Made by a program: the position numbers and the translations under genes
In this document: one piece after another, positions 1 through 11,002 of the stretch
Numbering within the stretch: position 1 is the first letter of the stretch
Layout of the letters: each line of letters starts with the position of its first letter
The notes under the pieces: generated by a model
What the model saw: the letters and a program-made list of their open reading frames with translations, nothing else
The model's database searches: none
What the model was told of the DNA's origin: nothing
Source of the DNA: Cruorifilaria tuberocauda
Taxonomy: Eukaryota; Nematoda; Chromadorea; Rhabditida; Onchocercidae
Assembly: GCA_013365365.1 (NCBI GenBank)
Contig: JABVXU010000493.1
Span: forward strand, 1-39,912
DNA: 39,912 nt
Direction: 5' to 3'

Positions 1-788
1 GTTATCAAATGCACTTTAACTCATTATAACCTTGAGTAATACATATATCACACTTGAACAGCAAATCTGTACTTCTCAACCTCTTCTAGATTTCACTTCA
101 CCTTTATTGGTATTGATAGTTTCTAGCTATCAGCTATCTCAATAGAAATTCAACAGATTCAATTCAGTACGCTTAAAAGGATCTGAAGTTCTCAATTTTA
201 ATTTCAAATCATATTTCAATTTTTGATGAATGTTATAATTTAACAATCGTTAAAATCGTATTATCAAATGTTACTCATTCATAGTTAATTTATTATCAGT
301 AATACAAATAGATAAGAAGGAGAAAGTATGAACTGAATTTTATTGCGTCATAAATTCATTTCATTTTGTTACGACAAAGTAAAATGACATTGATACTAGT
401 AATGCTAACCATTACTAAAATTTAATAAGTTAATTATACTTTATTAGTTATTTCATATATCTTATTAGTTACTATATACTTTACTTAAGTAAGTAATTAC
501 TTAAGATAACTTATTTCTTACGTTAGAGAAACGTTTCTTACGTTCGTAGATTACTTACAGGAAAAATTAGTCATATTTGAATACTTACTTAATTTTATTT
601 CAAAAATTTATTGAAAAAATAGTCATTTGTTAATTCTATAAAAACTCAGAAAGTATTACTAAAACACAGATAATATCATGAAATATCGGCAATAATGGAA
701 TTAATTAAATTTATATTACGTAATTTTTAGTTTATGGTCGGAAATGTTTTTTTTTTTTTTTGAATTCGATGAATTTGCATTTTCAATA
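1..788. other. A+T-rich flank, no gene seen
   Basis: I see no open frame flanked by splice signals on either strand, no tRNA-like fold and no clear repeat beyond homopolymer runs (poly-T near 748-761). The stretch just left of 789 is expected to hold the 3' untranslated region of the minus-strand PGAP2-like gene, but I cannot place its polyadenylation site. Confidence 0.5.
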
Positions 789-3581
789 TCAAAATGCAGT
801 TTCTTTTATTTCACTATCACTGCTCATTGAATATTTTTTATTTATATGATACTGTGAACGACAATATTCGAATTTGCCTCCTTTACGGAAATTTTCCGGA
901 TTTATTGGTTCGCATTCACCGGAACACGCACGTGGATACATTAGAAATCTGAAAATAAAAGAGAGAAAATATTTCGAAATGGTTGACATTGCCTAAATTT
1001 GATTTTCAGTTGAATAAATTACAAATCAAAAATTATTTTGGAAGAGAGAAAAAGCGTAGAAACCTTAAATTGCGTGTATCGGCGATTATTGTAAGATGGT
1101 ATAAGGCATTCGAGGTGATCAGTAAATATTCGCTTAACGCATGATAAGGCGGTACTGAAAAAACAATTTGCAATTTATCAATTTGCTGAATTTTAAATTT
1201 AAATTAAAGAATGGAAATTATCAATTTAATTTAAGTAAAAACATGCCCACACGATATTATTTGATTCTTTCGTTGTTGTTCCATAGATAAAGTAAGTTTA
1301 TATTTTACTTTAATCTTTACTTAGATTCATTTAAAGTAAAGAATGGAAATTAGCAATTCAATTTAAGTAAAAGCAAGTCCACATGATATTACTTGATTCT
1401 TTCGTTATTGTTCCATAGATAAAGCAAGTTTATATTTTACTTGAATAAAGTAAGTCTATATTTGTTATTCATTTTACTTAAACCTTTACTTAAATTCAAA
1501 TCCGTGCACTTTAATCTATCTAATTAACATTAAGGTTTAGAAAATTGATTCTAACCTATTTTAGATCATTTTACGATTTTATATTTTACAAATTTGAATA
1601 ATATTAGATGATAAAAGAAAATACTAGTTACTAGTTACAATACTAGTTACAATTACTAATTACAATTACCAACTACTAATTTTACTTATGATAAAAGAAA
1701 GTACTAGTTACTAGTTACAATACTAGTTACAATTACTAATTACAATTACTAACTACTAATTTTACTTATTTTCTCCTTATCGAAATGAGTAATAAACTTA
1801 ACTTATATTTACTTATATTCATATATAACGATCAATTTTATTTTCAATTACTATTTAACTGCTATTTTCTTCGATCACTTGCTAACTCTATTTATCAAAA
1901 TTAACTGATTAAACCCATCGATCATTGAACAGATCATTTCATCAAGTTAGCTAATTAAGTTCTAATTAAATGACTTTAAATGAACCGTAATAGTGACATG
2001 CTGGTGAATCGATAAATTTATTGTGAAAAACAGTAACTTGTGGTGTTACTGTACCGAATACAATCATCGATAACAATTTGATTAATAAACATATCTGATC
2101 GATCACCTGAAAATGATAACATATATTGAAAATTGATAGTAATAAAGTGATTGTTTTTGGTTCTAAGATAAACGAATAAACAGTTTGATAATAATCGATT
2201 ATCACAAGAGAAATTATCATAAGGTAAATCGTAAGGTGATAATTTTACAAAGTTATTTACTAGCACTGATCAAAATTATCACTAAAAGTTTAAAATCAGT
2301 AACTATTAATGCTTCATCTAATTTTACATTGCTGAATAATTAAAATTTCTGGTAAAGAAAAAAATCAGTAAAATTGAATTCAAGAAAATTCACCGGTTAA
2401 AAAAATTAAATTAAAATGTGAATTAAATTTTTCATGAGTAAATTTTAAAATTTGAAAATTTTTAGCCGAATTTAGGTTGAATTTTTTTGTACTGCAATTT
2501 TTCCGTAGTGTATTAATTAATTAAGTGTTAATTAATAAAAACATATAATACCTCAATTTTTCGTCTTCTTCGATAAATTACTGTTGCAGTATTTGCGATC
2601 ATGTGCAATAGAGCACTGATTATAAATAAATTAAATGATATCTTTGATAAAACTGAAATTTAATTTAATTTTAAATTCTTCAAGTATACACCTAAGGACT
2701 TCTTAATTGTCGAAAGTCGAAAAAAATTATACTCAAATTTCTTTATAGATATGAAATTTATTCGTTCGTTTTTAAAAATTAATTCAAAATTTCTTTTAAA
2801 GTTTTCAAATTTCAAAAGTAATAAATTATTTTATTAATTTCGAACTTTTATCTTTTTCAATAACTTTTTTATCTTTCAACAAAAATGATTACTTTGATAA
2901 TCTTGACGAATGGTATTGATTGAGAAAAGCATACAAAATGAAATTTCAAGTAAAAGTAAAATTGGAACAGCAGCATTACAGTAACGATACCATAACCAAT
3001 TTGACGTGTTAGGACAGTAATGCGCATTAACAATAGCATTTAAATAACTTTGAAATAATCGAAGTGAAGTTGGAATACAGGTTGCTATACGAAATGATAC
3101 ATTTGCTTGTACAGTAAGCTCAAATAATCGAAGCATTGATGGTAGATACCGATCAGGTATCATAGTTGTTGTAATATTCTGTAAAATGCACTGTAACTTC
3201 TATTGTACAGTACAGTAAGAACATTTCTAAGTAAAACTAATTTTTCACATTTTTTTAAAATTTAAATTTATCACTATCTTTTTTTTTTTGTTATTTTAAA
3301 TTACTTAATTATTTTTAAAGCATTTTATTAGTTTAATTTTACTTTTTAAACAATTTCAAGCAAGAAACGAACCGTGCAATATTTCGAGTACCAGCCTGAT
3401 GCAGCTAGCCATGATGGCATACTTCCATCTTCTCGTCGTTTAACATCATAAAAATGGCCTAAGGCTGATCCAGCCAAAATAGCCACTAAGCTAATTACAG
3501 CAAAAATAGAAGATGGTACCAGAAGACGGCAATTTATATACCATAAATCTTCATCACTAATATCTTCCATTACATTATCAT
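789..3581 (-). CDS. PGAP2: PGAP2-like membrane protein (Frag1/DRAM/Sfk1 family)
   Basis: Six exons read on the minus strand: 3373-3581 (or from the ATG at 3570), 2893-3178, 2552-2652, 1986-2106, 1064-1154, 789-948. Phases close exactly, giving 318 residues from MEDISDEDL to a TGA at 789. Hydrophobic segments fall near residues 17-37 (VPSSIFAVISLVAILAG), about 85-110, 137-155, 165-188, 197-213 and 245-258. In order I see the family landmarks: a luminal loop ending in YLPSM, an Arg-rich turn before a helix ending in NAHYC, a TATVIYRRRRK cytosolic loop, and a last helix EYLLITSNALYHLTIIAD that resembles the final helix of human PGAP2. Known PGAP2 works in the Golgi in GPI-anchor lipid remodelling; that role here is inferred from resemblance. 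The C-terminal 50 residues, with four Cys, look lineage-specific. The start is uncertain: the first exon enters with two bases, so an upstream exon (near 3870-3979) may supply the true N terminus. Another family member (TMEM150/DRAM type) is possible. Confidence 0.82.
1204..1455. repeat. Two-copy tandem duplication, period about 132 bp
   Basis: The segment beginning AAAGAATGGAAATTA at 1206 recurs at 1338 and both copies run through TTGATTCTTTCGTT and CCATAGATAAAG. The copies differ by a handful of substitutions. It lies in the intron between the fourth and fifth exons of the PGAP2-like gene. Confidence 0.85.
1610..1770. repeat. Two-copy tandem duplication, period 80 bp
   Basis: ATAAAAGAAA at 1611 and again at 1691 each head a near-identical 80-bp unit rich in ACTAGTTAC and TACAATTAC words, ending in TTTTACTTAT. 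The two copies differ at only a few positions, so the duplication looks recent. Same intron as the 132-bp duplication. Confidence 0.9.
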
Positions 3582-3859
3582 CTGAATATCATTTTATTTG
3601 CTATAAGATAGAATTATATTAAATATTTTTTCCTTTCCCAACTTTAAATTAATTAATTATATTAATAACTTTTAATATCGAATAATTCTTAGTAAAATCG
3701 AATGAAAGATATTATTTAGTTACTTTACCTAATTACTTCATTATTTGGATTAATTTACTATTGTTTTCAAAATTATTTAAACTTGAATGAATTAAAGTAT
3801 ATCTTAGTAATTTTAAGTAAAACTTGATTTCTTTTACGATTAAAGTAAGTAACAAATAA

Positions 3860-3979
3860 ATAAACCCATTGACATTGTTTTCTTCGTCGTGCTTCTGATA
3901 AAATTTGCATTGTTTGCGCATTAGGAATTGGAATATGTCCATTTGTTGGCGATTGTTCAATTGGACGAATTATCACCAT
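3860..3979 (-). CDS. Possible first coding exon of the PGAP2-like gene
   Basis: A minus-strand open stretch starts with ATG at 3979, one base after the acceptor-like TTCTTATCAG. It reads MVIIRPIEQSPTNGHIPIP and continues to an RRRKQCQW segment followed by GTTTAT, a usable donor. Composition looks coding (hydrophilic, varied residues, higher G+C than the surroundings). Joining it to the next exon is not settled: the GTTTAT donor leaves phase 0, whereas the downstream exon needs one carried base. Weaker donors at a GTCAAT or a later GTAAAAG would give the right phase. It may be the N terminus of the PGAP2-like protein or a separate short gene. Confidence 0.4.
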
Positions 3980-5204
3980 ACTGATAAGAATTACTGATAG
4001 CTATCAGCAAATTTCATCCATTTTCTAAAAAAGGAATTGAATTTTTCAAATTTATTTTTCTCACTATTTTATGATCAAATTCACTTCGCCTTATTATCTA
4101 ATCCGTTTTATCAAATTAGCTATTTTATTACTTTCATGATAATTTAATGATAATTTACTGATTTACTGATAACTTCATGATAATTTACTTATCAAGTTGT
4201 TGATCAGAATAATAGAATTTTTTTTTAACTTATATATCAAATCATACTTATATGAAATAAATTTTTAAATCGTCTCTTAATAATTGTAAAAATTAAATTT
4301 ACATTTTTGCTTCTTCGATATAAGCTAATCAATGATATCATTGAAACAATATTACTCAAGAAGTAAAATCAATAATTAGAGTTATAGCGATTGAACGATT
4401 ATAGTAATGCAGCATTACAAACTTATTAAATTTAATCAATTATAAATTCAATTTAAATTAATTCAAGAAGTTGAAATTAAATTAATTAATCACAAGGACA
4501 CATCGTTTAGTATTAGTTATTGCAGAGTGAAATATTTTTATGATCGATTTTCTTATCAGTGCATCATTCTCTTATCAGTTCATCGTTGTTGCTAAGTGAT
4601 CTTTGCTTCCATAGAAGATCGATAATGAATTATAAATTTTAATTGATTGATTAATCATTGACAGAAACGATGTTAGATTCTTCAAATATTGTTATAATAA
4701 AATTGTTATCTATTCGAGATAACTTTTTACTTTATTTCTAATTGACTTATTAAAGTTTATTCATTAAGTTAAGTTTATTCAATAAGTTTATATTAATAAG
4801 AATACTTAATATTGAAGTATTTCATCGAGTATTTAATTGGAGCACACTTAATATTTAATATTAAAACTTAAATTAAAATTTAACTTAGTATTTGAGTAAT
4901 TCATTTATTATGTTCTTAATGAATAATCATTCTGATATTGAATAGAAAAAGTTATCTAAACTAGTGATCAAAACTGTAAAGCTCACTACATTTACCTGTA
5001 ATTTATTTTGTTAAGCACAATAATAAGTAATCTAAATTCATTTAAATACAAATTTTCGATGCTATTAATTAGCAGGAATTAAGTTAAGCAGGAACAGGAA
5101 TTAAGTAATTAAGGAATTAAATAAATAATTAAATAGTTAATTTATAATAGACATTAGAAGCGAACTGAATATAAATTTCATTCTAATTACTTTTACCACA
5201 ATCA

Positions 5205-5392
5205 AAAATAAATAAAATGTATAAACAGATAAATAATCAAATAAACAAATACATCCAGAAACGAGTAAAAAATATAAAATTTCTTCTATTCACTTTTACC
5301 GGAATCAAAGATAAATAAACAAATAAATAAATGATCAAATAAACAAATGAAAAAATAAACAAATAAATAAGCAAATAAATAGACAAATGAAT
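5205..5392. repeat. Imperfect AAATAAAC-type repeat with a larger unit
   Basis: Repeats of AAATAAAC and AAATAAAT words fill 5309-5392. A similar block preceded by CTTTTACC lies about 100 bp upstream, suggesting an older duplication of roughly 100 bp that later accumulated microsatellite slippage. Confidence 0.6.
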
Positions 5393-6600
5393 GACACGAT
5401 AAATAAATTTTATTTTATCTTTAAATATTTAAGAAAATTTTCTCTGTATTGATAAAAAAAATGTTAAAGTTATTCTGTAAAGTTACTAACAACTACCATT
5501 TTTTACTTTTCATAAATATAAAGAATAAGTAAATATTGCCAAAAAGATATGGAATAGAATATTTAAGGATTGATATGGTACAAGTTAAATTAATAAAACT
5601 CGCATTGTAGAAAATGAAATTTGATAATAGTATTCATAATTCAATTTGCTCTTAGCATCTTTAAATGTCCACTTATCACTTTGAAATTTCTTATTAATTA
5701 TTCGTAAAACCAAAAAGAATTTATATTACTAATAATTATTCGTAGGTATTATCATTACATGCATGAAAAATGATAAATGTTTGTTTTAATAGTTTTTTTC
5801 TAAAATTTCTTCCAAAATTCTTTCTAATAATTTTTAAAATCAAAAATAATTTATATTCATATTTATAAAGCAATTATGAAATTATTAAATTCTATGAAAT
5901 TTCATGCACTTTTAATAAATAATCAAAAAGCATGCAACGTAATAACGTAAGTTGGTAGAAGTTGAAAAATTTCCAAATATTGCGATCGTTTCATAAACCA
6001 TTTATTCTCTTCTTTTGTTAGATATTTTAAATTGGGTCATGTTTTGCAATTTCTATTTTCAACAATTATTTAATCCACCTTTGACCTGTCTCCATTCGTT
6101 CCTGATAACTCAAATAATAAAATTGTATTTGTTACTTCAATCATAAATATCATCAATTCTTCTCTGAAAATTCCTTTTTCACGTCTTTCCCCACAACATT
6201 TCCAATATTTAATTAAGGAATTTCAAATGCTACAGTGTTAAAATAAAAGATGAAGGAATAATAAATTAAAAACAATTTGGCGTAAAATTATTAATCTCAC
6301 GTTAATTGTCAGATTTACACGTATTTCTCGTTTAAATTCCACTAACTTCTAAATATTCCAAAATAATTACTTGCTTTAAAATATAACAAACTTCAGACGA
6401 AATATTAGTAATTCAGATGCTTAAAGCGTAGAGAAAGTTGATGGAAATGAGAAAAATTTTTCCCGTGTTTAAAAACAACTGGTTTTGTTTCACGTAAATA
6501 ATCATAAGTAAACGTAAATAAACGTAAATTTTACTTTCAGAATGCATAAACTCTTGTTTTGCCAAATAATCTCTCTCTATTTATACTGTCTCTAGAAAAA

Positions 6601-6625
6601 TCTCTCTCTCTCTCCCTCTCTCTCT
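6601..6625. repeat. (TC)n microsatellite
   Basis: A run of TC dinucleotides with one CC interruption. Shorter CTCTCTC runs sit just upstream near 6570-6592. Confidence 0.9.
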
Positions 6626-7936
6626 AATTTACGTCAAAAATAAAATATAAAAATTTCATTTTTAGTATGATCATGAAATTTCACATACTTATGATAGTCT
6701 TTTCCTTTCTGATCATATTTATTAAAATTTTGTGTTTTGTTTTTGGCACAAATGACCAATTCGTTCATTCCAAATTATCAAATTTGTGACATATTACCTT
6801 TTCTCCTCACAATTTCACACCTGTTTTCGAAATTGTAACTAAAGCTGAATAAGTGTTTGATTTGAGTCCTTTCAATCTCTCAATTTCTGTTTACATCGAT
6901 AACAAATTATTATTGGTGTTCCAGGCGTAGTTTTTCGTTTTGCAGGTAGCAGAAGATATGAATTTATTTACGTTATTATCTCATTGATCACGTCATTAAT
7001 TAAGTTAAAATCAAAATCAAGCTGGTCAATATCATTCACCATTCAACTAGTGCAGAATTCTTACGTGAATTCAAACAGAGTTTAAAAAATATCTCGTTTT
7101 TAAAATTCAATTGGAAATTTATATATGCTGCGATTACTGACGTCCGCTTTTATCTTTGATTGTACTTTTAATCCTAGAGCAAGCTTTGATATCAATTGAA
7201 TGGAAGGTTGATTAAAATAACAGTATCTAATAAAGTTAAAACAATACTACAACCAAATTAAGACTGTAAGTTCCTGGAAATTATGACTGACTTAATTTTG
7301 TGAATGAATTTGTGCATAGAACAAAAAGGATTAATTAGTTTTTTGCAATTTAAATTGATCACCGAACTGATTTTTTCATCATTTTTTAATTTACAATAAA
7401 CAAAAATTATCGTTGGATGAATAAATGAAGAAATAATCTCTAAGACTACTTCTATCAGGAGAACAACATAAGTGATATTCTGATAATCTTTAAGCAAATT
7501 CAAATTAAATTATTTATGGAATATTATGACAGCAATGTTTACAATAAATGAAATCGGAAGGATTGAAATATTATTGGAGGTACCAAAAAAATTTATAAGG
7601 AAAGGCGATTATTCATATCTTTACTTTTACTTGTTAGTAAGACGACAAATTATAACATTTTAAATTATCTTGATTAAGCATTTAAATAATTCCATACTAT
7701 CCTTTGTGGACAATTCAAACTAATTAACTCAATAAAGATTAGGTAATTAGTAGCTATGATCTAAGGATTAAGTTGGAACTAAGTACTGCTTTCACAATTT
7801 GAACAAGGTCAAAGGTAAATTTTAATTTTTAATATTTCTAGAACAAATAAAGTTTTCAACAATAATGATAGTGTTAAAAATCACCGCGATAACAAATTTC
7901 AATTTCATCCAACGTCATCTTTTATCAAACTTCTTA

Positions 7937-8450
7937 CTAGACAACTCTTATAATATTCACAGGAACACCATTAACAGTACAAGTAATATTAGCCATTCGA
8001 CATGTTGTACCAAGTCTGCAAAAGATTAAATAGTGAAAAGAAAGAAGTACGGATATTTACCAGAAAATTACCGAAGGTAAACTTACGCTTGCAATAACAT
8101 TGTATCATTGATATGTTCATTATTGAACAAAGGTATGAAATCGTCCAGTTCATATGGCATTTCGAAATAATCAATATTTATATCACTGACCACATCAGCA
8201 CCAAAATCATTGATCAGAGCGTTGATATCATCGATGAGAGTATCATCTATATCATTAACGATAGGAGGAGCATCCGAGCTTTCCACATCAGTCTATAATA
8301 GATCTTTTTATTCTTTTTTAATCATCGAAACGGTGACGATTCATTAAAAATTACCACGGAATTTCTTTGCAGACCTCTCGGTAACACCAATGTCGCAAGC
8401 ATCGAAAGCACAAATAGTAGCGTGAAAGGCGGAATTAGAACACATTTCAT
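7937..8450 (-). CDS. Small secreted acidic protein, copy A
   Basis: Three exons on the minus strand: 8355-8450, 8087-8292, 7937-8015; introns in phases 0 and 2; 126 residues. Exon 1 is a textbook signal peptide (MKCVLIPP, then a Leu/Phe/Val-rich core, ending near LPRGLQRN). Exon 2 encodes 68 residues with about 18 Asp/Glu and no Lys or Arg, including DIDDTLIDDIN. Exon 3 ends the protein with LGTTCRMANITC and an INIIRVV-like tail: two cysteines seven residues apart and an N-I-T glycosylation sequon. The donor after exon 2 is a perfect GC|GTAAGT. The start is the first ATG, 14 nt after the acceptor TTACTTCCAG, which suits trans-splicing. I do not recognise the family. A signal peptide followed by an acidic segment recalls filarial secreted larval acidic (SLAP/ALT) proteins only in general layout; the cysteine-rich ALT domain is absent. 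Confidence 0.75.
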
Positions 8451-8466
8451 CGTTACGAATGTTTCT
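8451..8466 (-). other. Splice acceptor and short leader before copy A start
   Basis: On the minus strand TTACTTCCAG ends at 8465 and is followed by 14 nt, then the ATG at 8450. No upstream exon is visible, so this is either a spliced-leader trans-splice site or the end of a 5'-UTR intron. The site is conserved in copy B (10138-10153). Confidence 0.55.
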
Positions 8467-9065
8467 GGAAGTAATAATATAAATCAAAAAGGAGACTGAA
8501 AATTTAGACTTAAATTTAAATGAATTAATTTTTGTAAATATAATTTGGTAAGATTCAAAATTACGAAACTTCAAATTTAGTAAAAAAAATCCTGGTAATT
8601 GAATTCTATAAAAATTTTTTGATTACAGGAGCAAAAATGAATTCAGGTGATTCATGATAAATATATAATACATCATGAATTTTTGAACAATTTGATTTCT
8701 CTTTTAAAGGGAATAATGTTTACTCTATACAAATATGCTCTAACTAAAGTAAAGAAAAGTATATATTTGACAAGACTGAATAATAGCATTAGCTGCAACA
8801 ATGATAGCATTTGATTCCAAATACAAGTAGTCGAGGAGTTTTATATAATACATGATAAATCATTCCAGATTTCAATCCCAATATTCCTTGATCATTGCCT
8901 TACAGTTCTGTGATACTGAATATTCACTTCCGGAAAATTTCCTAATATATTCATTTTTTACATACCAATTGATCAAAGAATCAAAAAATCAAAAACCGTT
9001 GTTTTCTTTATATTAGCAATAGCAGACGACTGATGTATCAGTGAATTATGTAAATTATCAGAAGA

Positions 9066-10618
9066 TTATTTTATCATTTTTTAATTTACGATAAAAATTA
9101 TCGTTGGATGAATAAATGAAGAAATAATCTCTAACACTACTTCTATCAGGAGAATAACATAGCTGATATTCTTATAAGTTATTCATGGAATGTTATGACA
9201 GCAATGTTTACAATAAATGAAATCGGAAGGATTGAAATATTATGGGAGGTACTGAAATCGAAAGTACCAACTATTTAGATGTTTGTGAGATGGAAACGAA
9301 ATTTGAAGTGATGGAATTTATAAGGAAAGGCGATTATTCATATCTTTACTTTTACTTGTTAGTAAGACGACGAATCATAACATTTTAAATTATCTTGATT
9401 AAGCATTTAAATAATTCCATACGATCCATTGTGGACAATTCAAACTAATTAACCCAATAAAGATTAGGTAATTAGTAGCTATGATCCAAAAATTAAGTTG
9501 GAACTAAGTACTGCTTTCACAATTTGAACAAGGTCAAAGGTAAATTTTAATTTTTGATATTTCTAGAACAAACAAAGTTTTCAACAATAATGATAGTGTT
9601 AAAAATCACTTCGATAACAAATTTCAATTTCATCCAACGTGTCATTAATGGCATATTGAACTTCCTATGCAACAATTCTGATAATATTGATAGGAGGAAA
9701 GCCATCAATAGTAAGAGTAATATTAGCCATCAGAGATGTACCACTTCTGCAAAAGATTAAACAGTGAAAATAAAAAATTACGAATGGTTGCAAGGAAACT
9801 ATCGAAGGTAAATTTACGCTTGCGACGCCGTTGTATCATTGATACGTCCGTTATTCAACAACTGTTGACGTACGATATCGCCCAGTTCAGAAGTACTATT
9901 CCATGGTACCTCGAAGTAATCAACATTTACATCATTAACGATAGGAGGAGCATCCGAGCTTTCCACATCAGTCTATAACAGATCTTTTCAAACTCTTATT
10001 AAAAGCGATCATCGCAACGGTGACGATTCATTGAAAATTACCACGAAATTTCTTTGCAGACCTCTCGGTAACACCAATGTCGCAAGCATCGAAAGCATAA
10101 ATAGTAGCGTGAAAGACGGAATTAGAACACATTTCATCGTTACGAATGTTTCTGGAAGTAATAATATAAATCAAAAAAGAAACTGAAAATTTAGATTTAA
10201 ATTTAAATGAATTAATTTTTGTAAATATAATTTGGTAAGTTCAAAATTACGAAACTTCAAATTTAGTAAAAAAAATCTTGGTAATTAAATTCTATAAAAA
10301 TCTTTTTGATTACAGGAGCAAAAATGAATTCAGGTGATTCATGATAAATATATAATATATCATGAATTTTCGAACAATTTGATTTCTAGTGAATAATCTT
10401 TACTCCATGCACATATACTCTAACTAGAGTAAAAAAAAAGTATATATGTGACAAATTTGAATAATAATAGCATTAGTTGCAACAGTGATATCGTTGCTTC
10501 CAAAGGGAAGTATGTCACAGAATTTAGCATAATGCGCGATAAGCCATTTCAAATTTCAACCCCAATATTTCTCGATTATTCTCTCGCAGTTCTGCGGTAC
10601 TGAATATTCACTTTAGGT
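9066..10618 (-). repeat. Segmental tandem duplication, copy B
   Basis: Second unit of the direct duplication, from about 9066 (CATTTTTTAATTTACG) to GAATATTCACTTTAGG near 10618. Noncoding stretches downstream of the gene match copy A at about 97% (4 differences over roughly 120 bp around 9515-9637 versus 7797-7915), while coding exons 2 and 3 are far more different. Confidence 0.9.
9665..10137 (-). CDS. Small secreted protein, copy B (diverged paralogue)
   Basis: Three exons on the minus strand: 10042-10137, 9818-9972, 9665-9746; intron phases 0 and 2 as in copy A; 110 residues. The signal-peptide exon differs from copy A at only three residues, and the first 14 residues of exon 2 (TDVESSDAPPIVND) are identical. 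After that copy B lacks 23 residues of the acidic stretch through an in-frame 69-bp deletion. It also carries a new PWNSTSE insertion with an N-S-T sequon and gains Arg residues. In exon 3 both cysteines of copy A are gone (SGTSLMANITL replaces LGTTCRMANITC). All splice sites and the reading frame are intact, so it looks like a functional but rapidly changed duplicate rather than a pseudogene. The acceptor and 14-nt leader before the ATG are conserved. Function unknown; extracellular location inferred from the signal peptide. Confidence 0.73.
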
Positions 10619-11002
10619 AATATGGAAGTTTTATTGTCAGTTATACATAGCAGGAAAAACCCACTGTTTCCGTTTTATTATCAATATCAGACCAGTGATA
10701 TGGTAGTTTATTGAAAGGTTATCAGTGATAGAGTAACAAAATGATAAGAATCGTGCAATTGTTCAGTTTTAAAGGATAAAATTGACCTAAAATGCATGAT
10801 GTATTACCAGAGAGTAACTTACGGCTTCATTAAGCTTTCATTTGTGTTCCCGCAAATCAATTGGTATTTCTGGGGGAAATTTATTCATATTTGTTACTCT
10901 AAGAGATTACACTTTCAACGTACATCAAATCTAATTTGATTTATTTAAAATATTTGCTTACGTTGAAATTTGTAATTTTCACTTAGGCATCAACACGAAA
11001 AT
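10619..11002. promoter_or_regulatory. Divergent intergenic region between copy B and the 11.0 kb gene
   Basis: The start codons of the minus-strand copy B (10137) and the plus-strand gene (11003) face away from each other about 0.87 kb apart, so promoters for both should lie here. I see no recognisable motif. The right end carries the acceptor TTTTCACTTAG (ending at 10986), 16 nt before the plus-strand ATG. Confidence 0.4.

Larger units (their letters stand above)
3980..7371. other. Long A+T-rich intergenic stretch without a supported gene
   Basis: No exon with both splice signals and credible composition was found on either strand. It contains imperfect AAATAAAC-type repeats (about 5205-5392) and a TC microsatellite (6601-6625). 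Somewhat higher complexity near 5930-6200 and 6890-6960 (TTTTGCAG acceptor-like word at 6937-6944) did not resolve into a gene. The promoter of the PGAP2-like gene should lie at the left end. Confidence 0.5.
7372..8940 (-). repeat. Segmental tandem duplication, copy A
   Basis: First of two directly repeated units of about 1.6 kb; equivalent points are 1687-1698 bp apart. The homology begins near the CATTTTTTAATTTAC word (7379) and fades after GAATATTCACTT (about 8930). The unit contains a complete three-exon secreted-protein gene. Compared with copy B it has an extra stretch near 7481-7510 and lacks about 60 bp present in B near 9255-9315. Confidence 0.9.

Noticed and set aside
2018..2266. 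Minus-strand 82-codon ORF overlapping the PGAP2-like exon 4
   Set aside because: The neighbouring frame (exon 1986-2106) joins in phase to exons on both sides and carries family-like sequence; this frame does not.
7258..7503. Minus-strand 81-codon ORF at the left edge of duplication copy A
   Set aside because: The corresponding stretch of copy B (about 9070-9190) does not keep the frame, and no splice signals or signal peptide support it.
8113..8298. Plus-strand ORF of 61 codons across copy A exon 2, and the matching plus-strand ORFs at 9554-9978
   Set aside because: They are antisense to the spliced secreted-protein exons. The minus strand has signal peptide, splice sites and phase closure; the plus strand has none of these.
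7937..8450. Assignment of the secreted acidic proteins to the filarial ALT/SLAP family
   Set aside because: Only the general layout (signal peptide plus acidic segment) agrees. The conserved cysteine-rich C-terminal domain of that family is missing, so the name is not supported.
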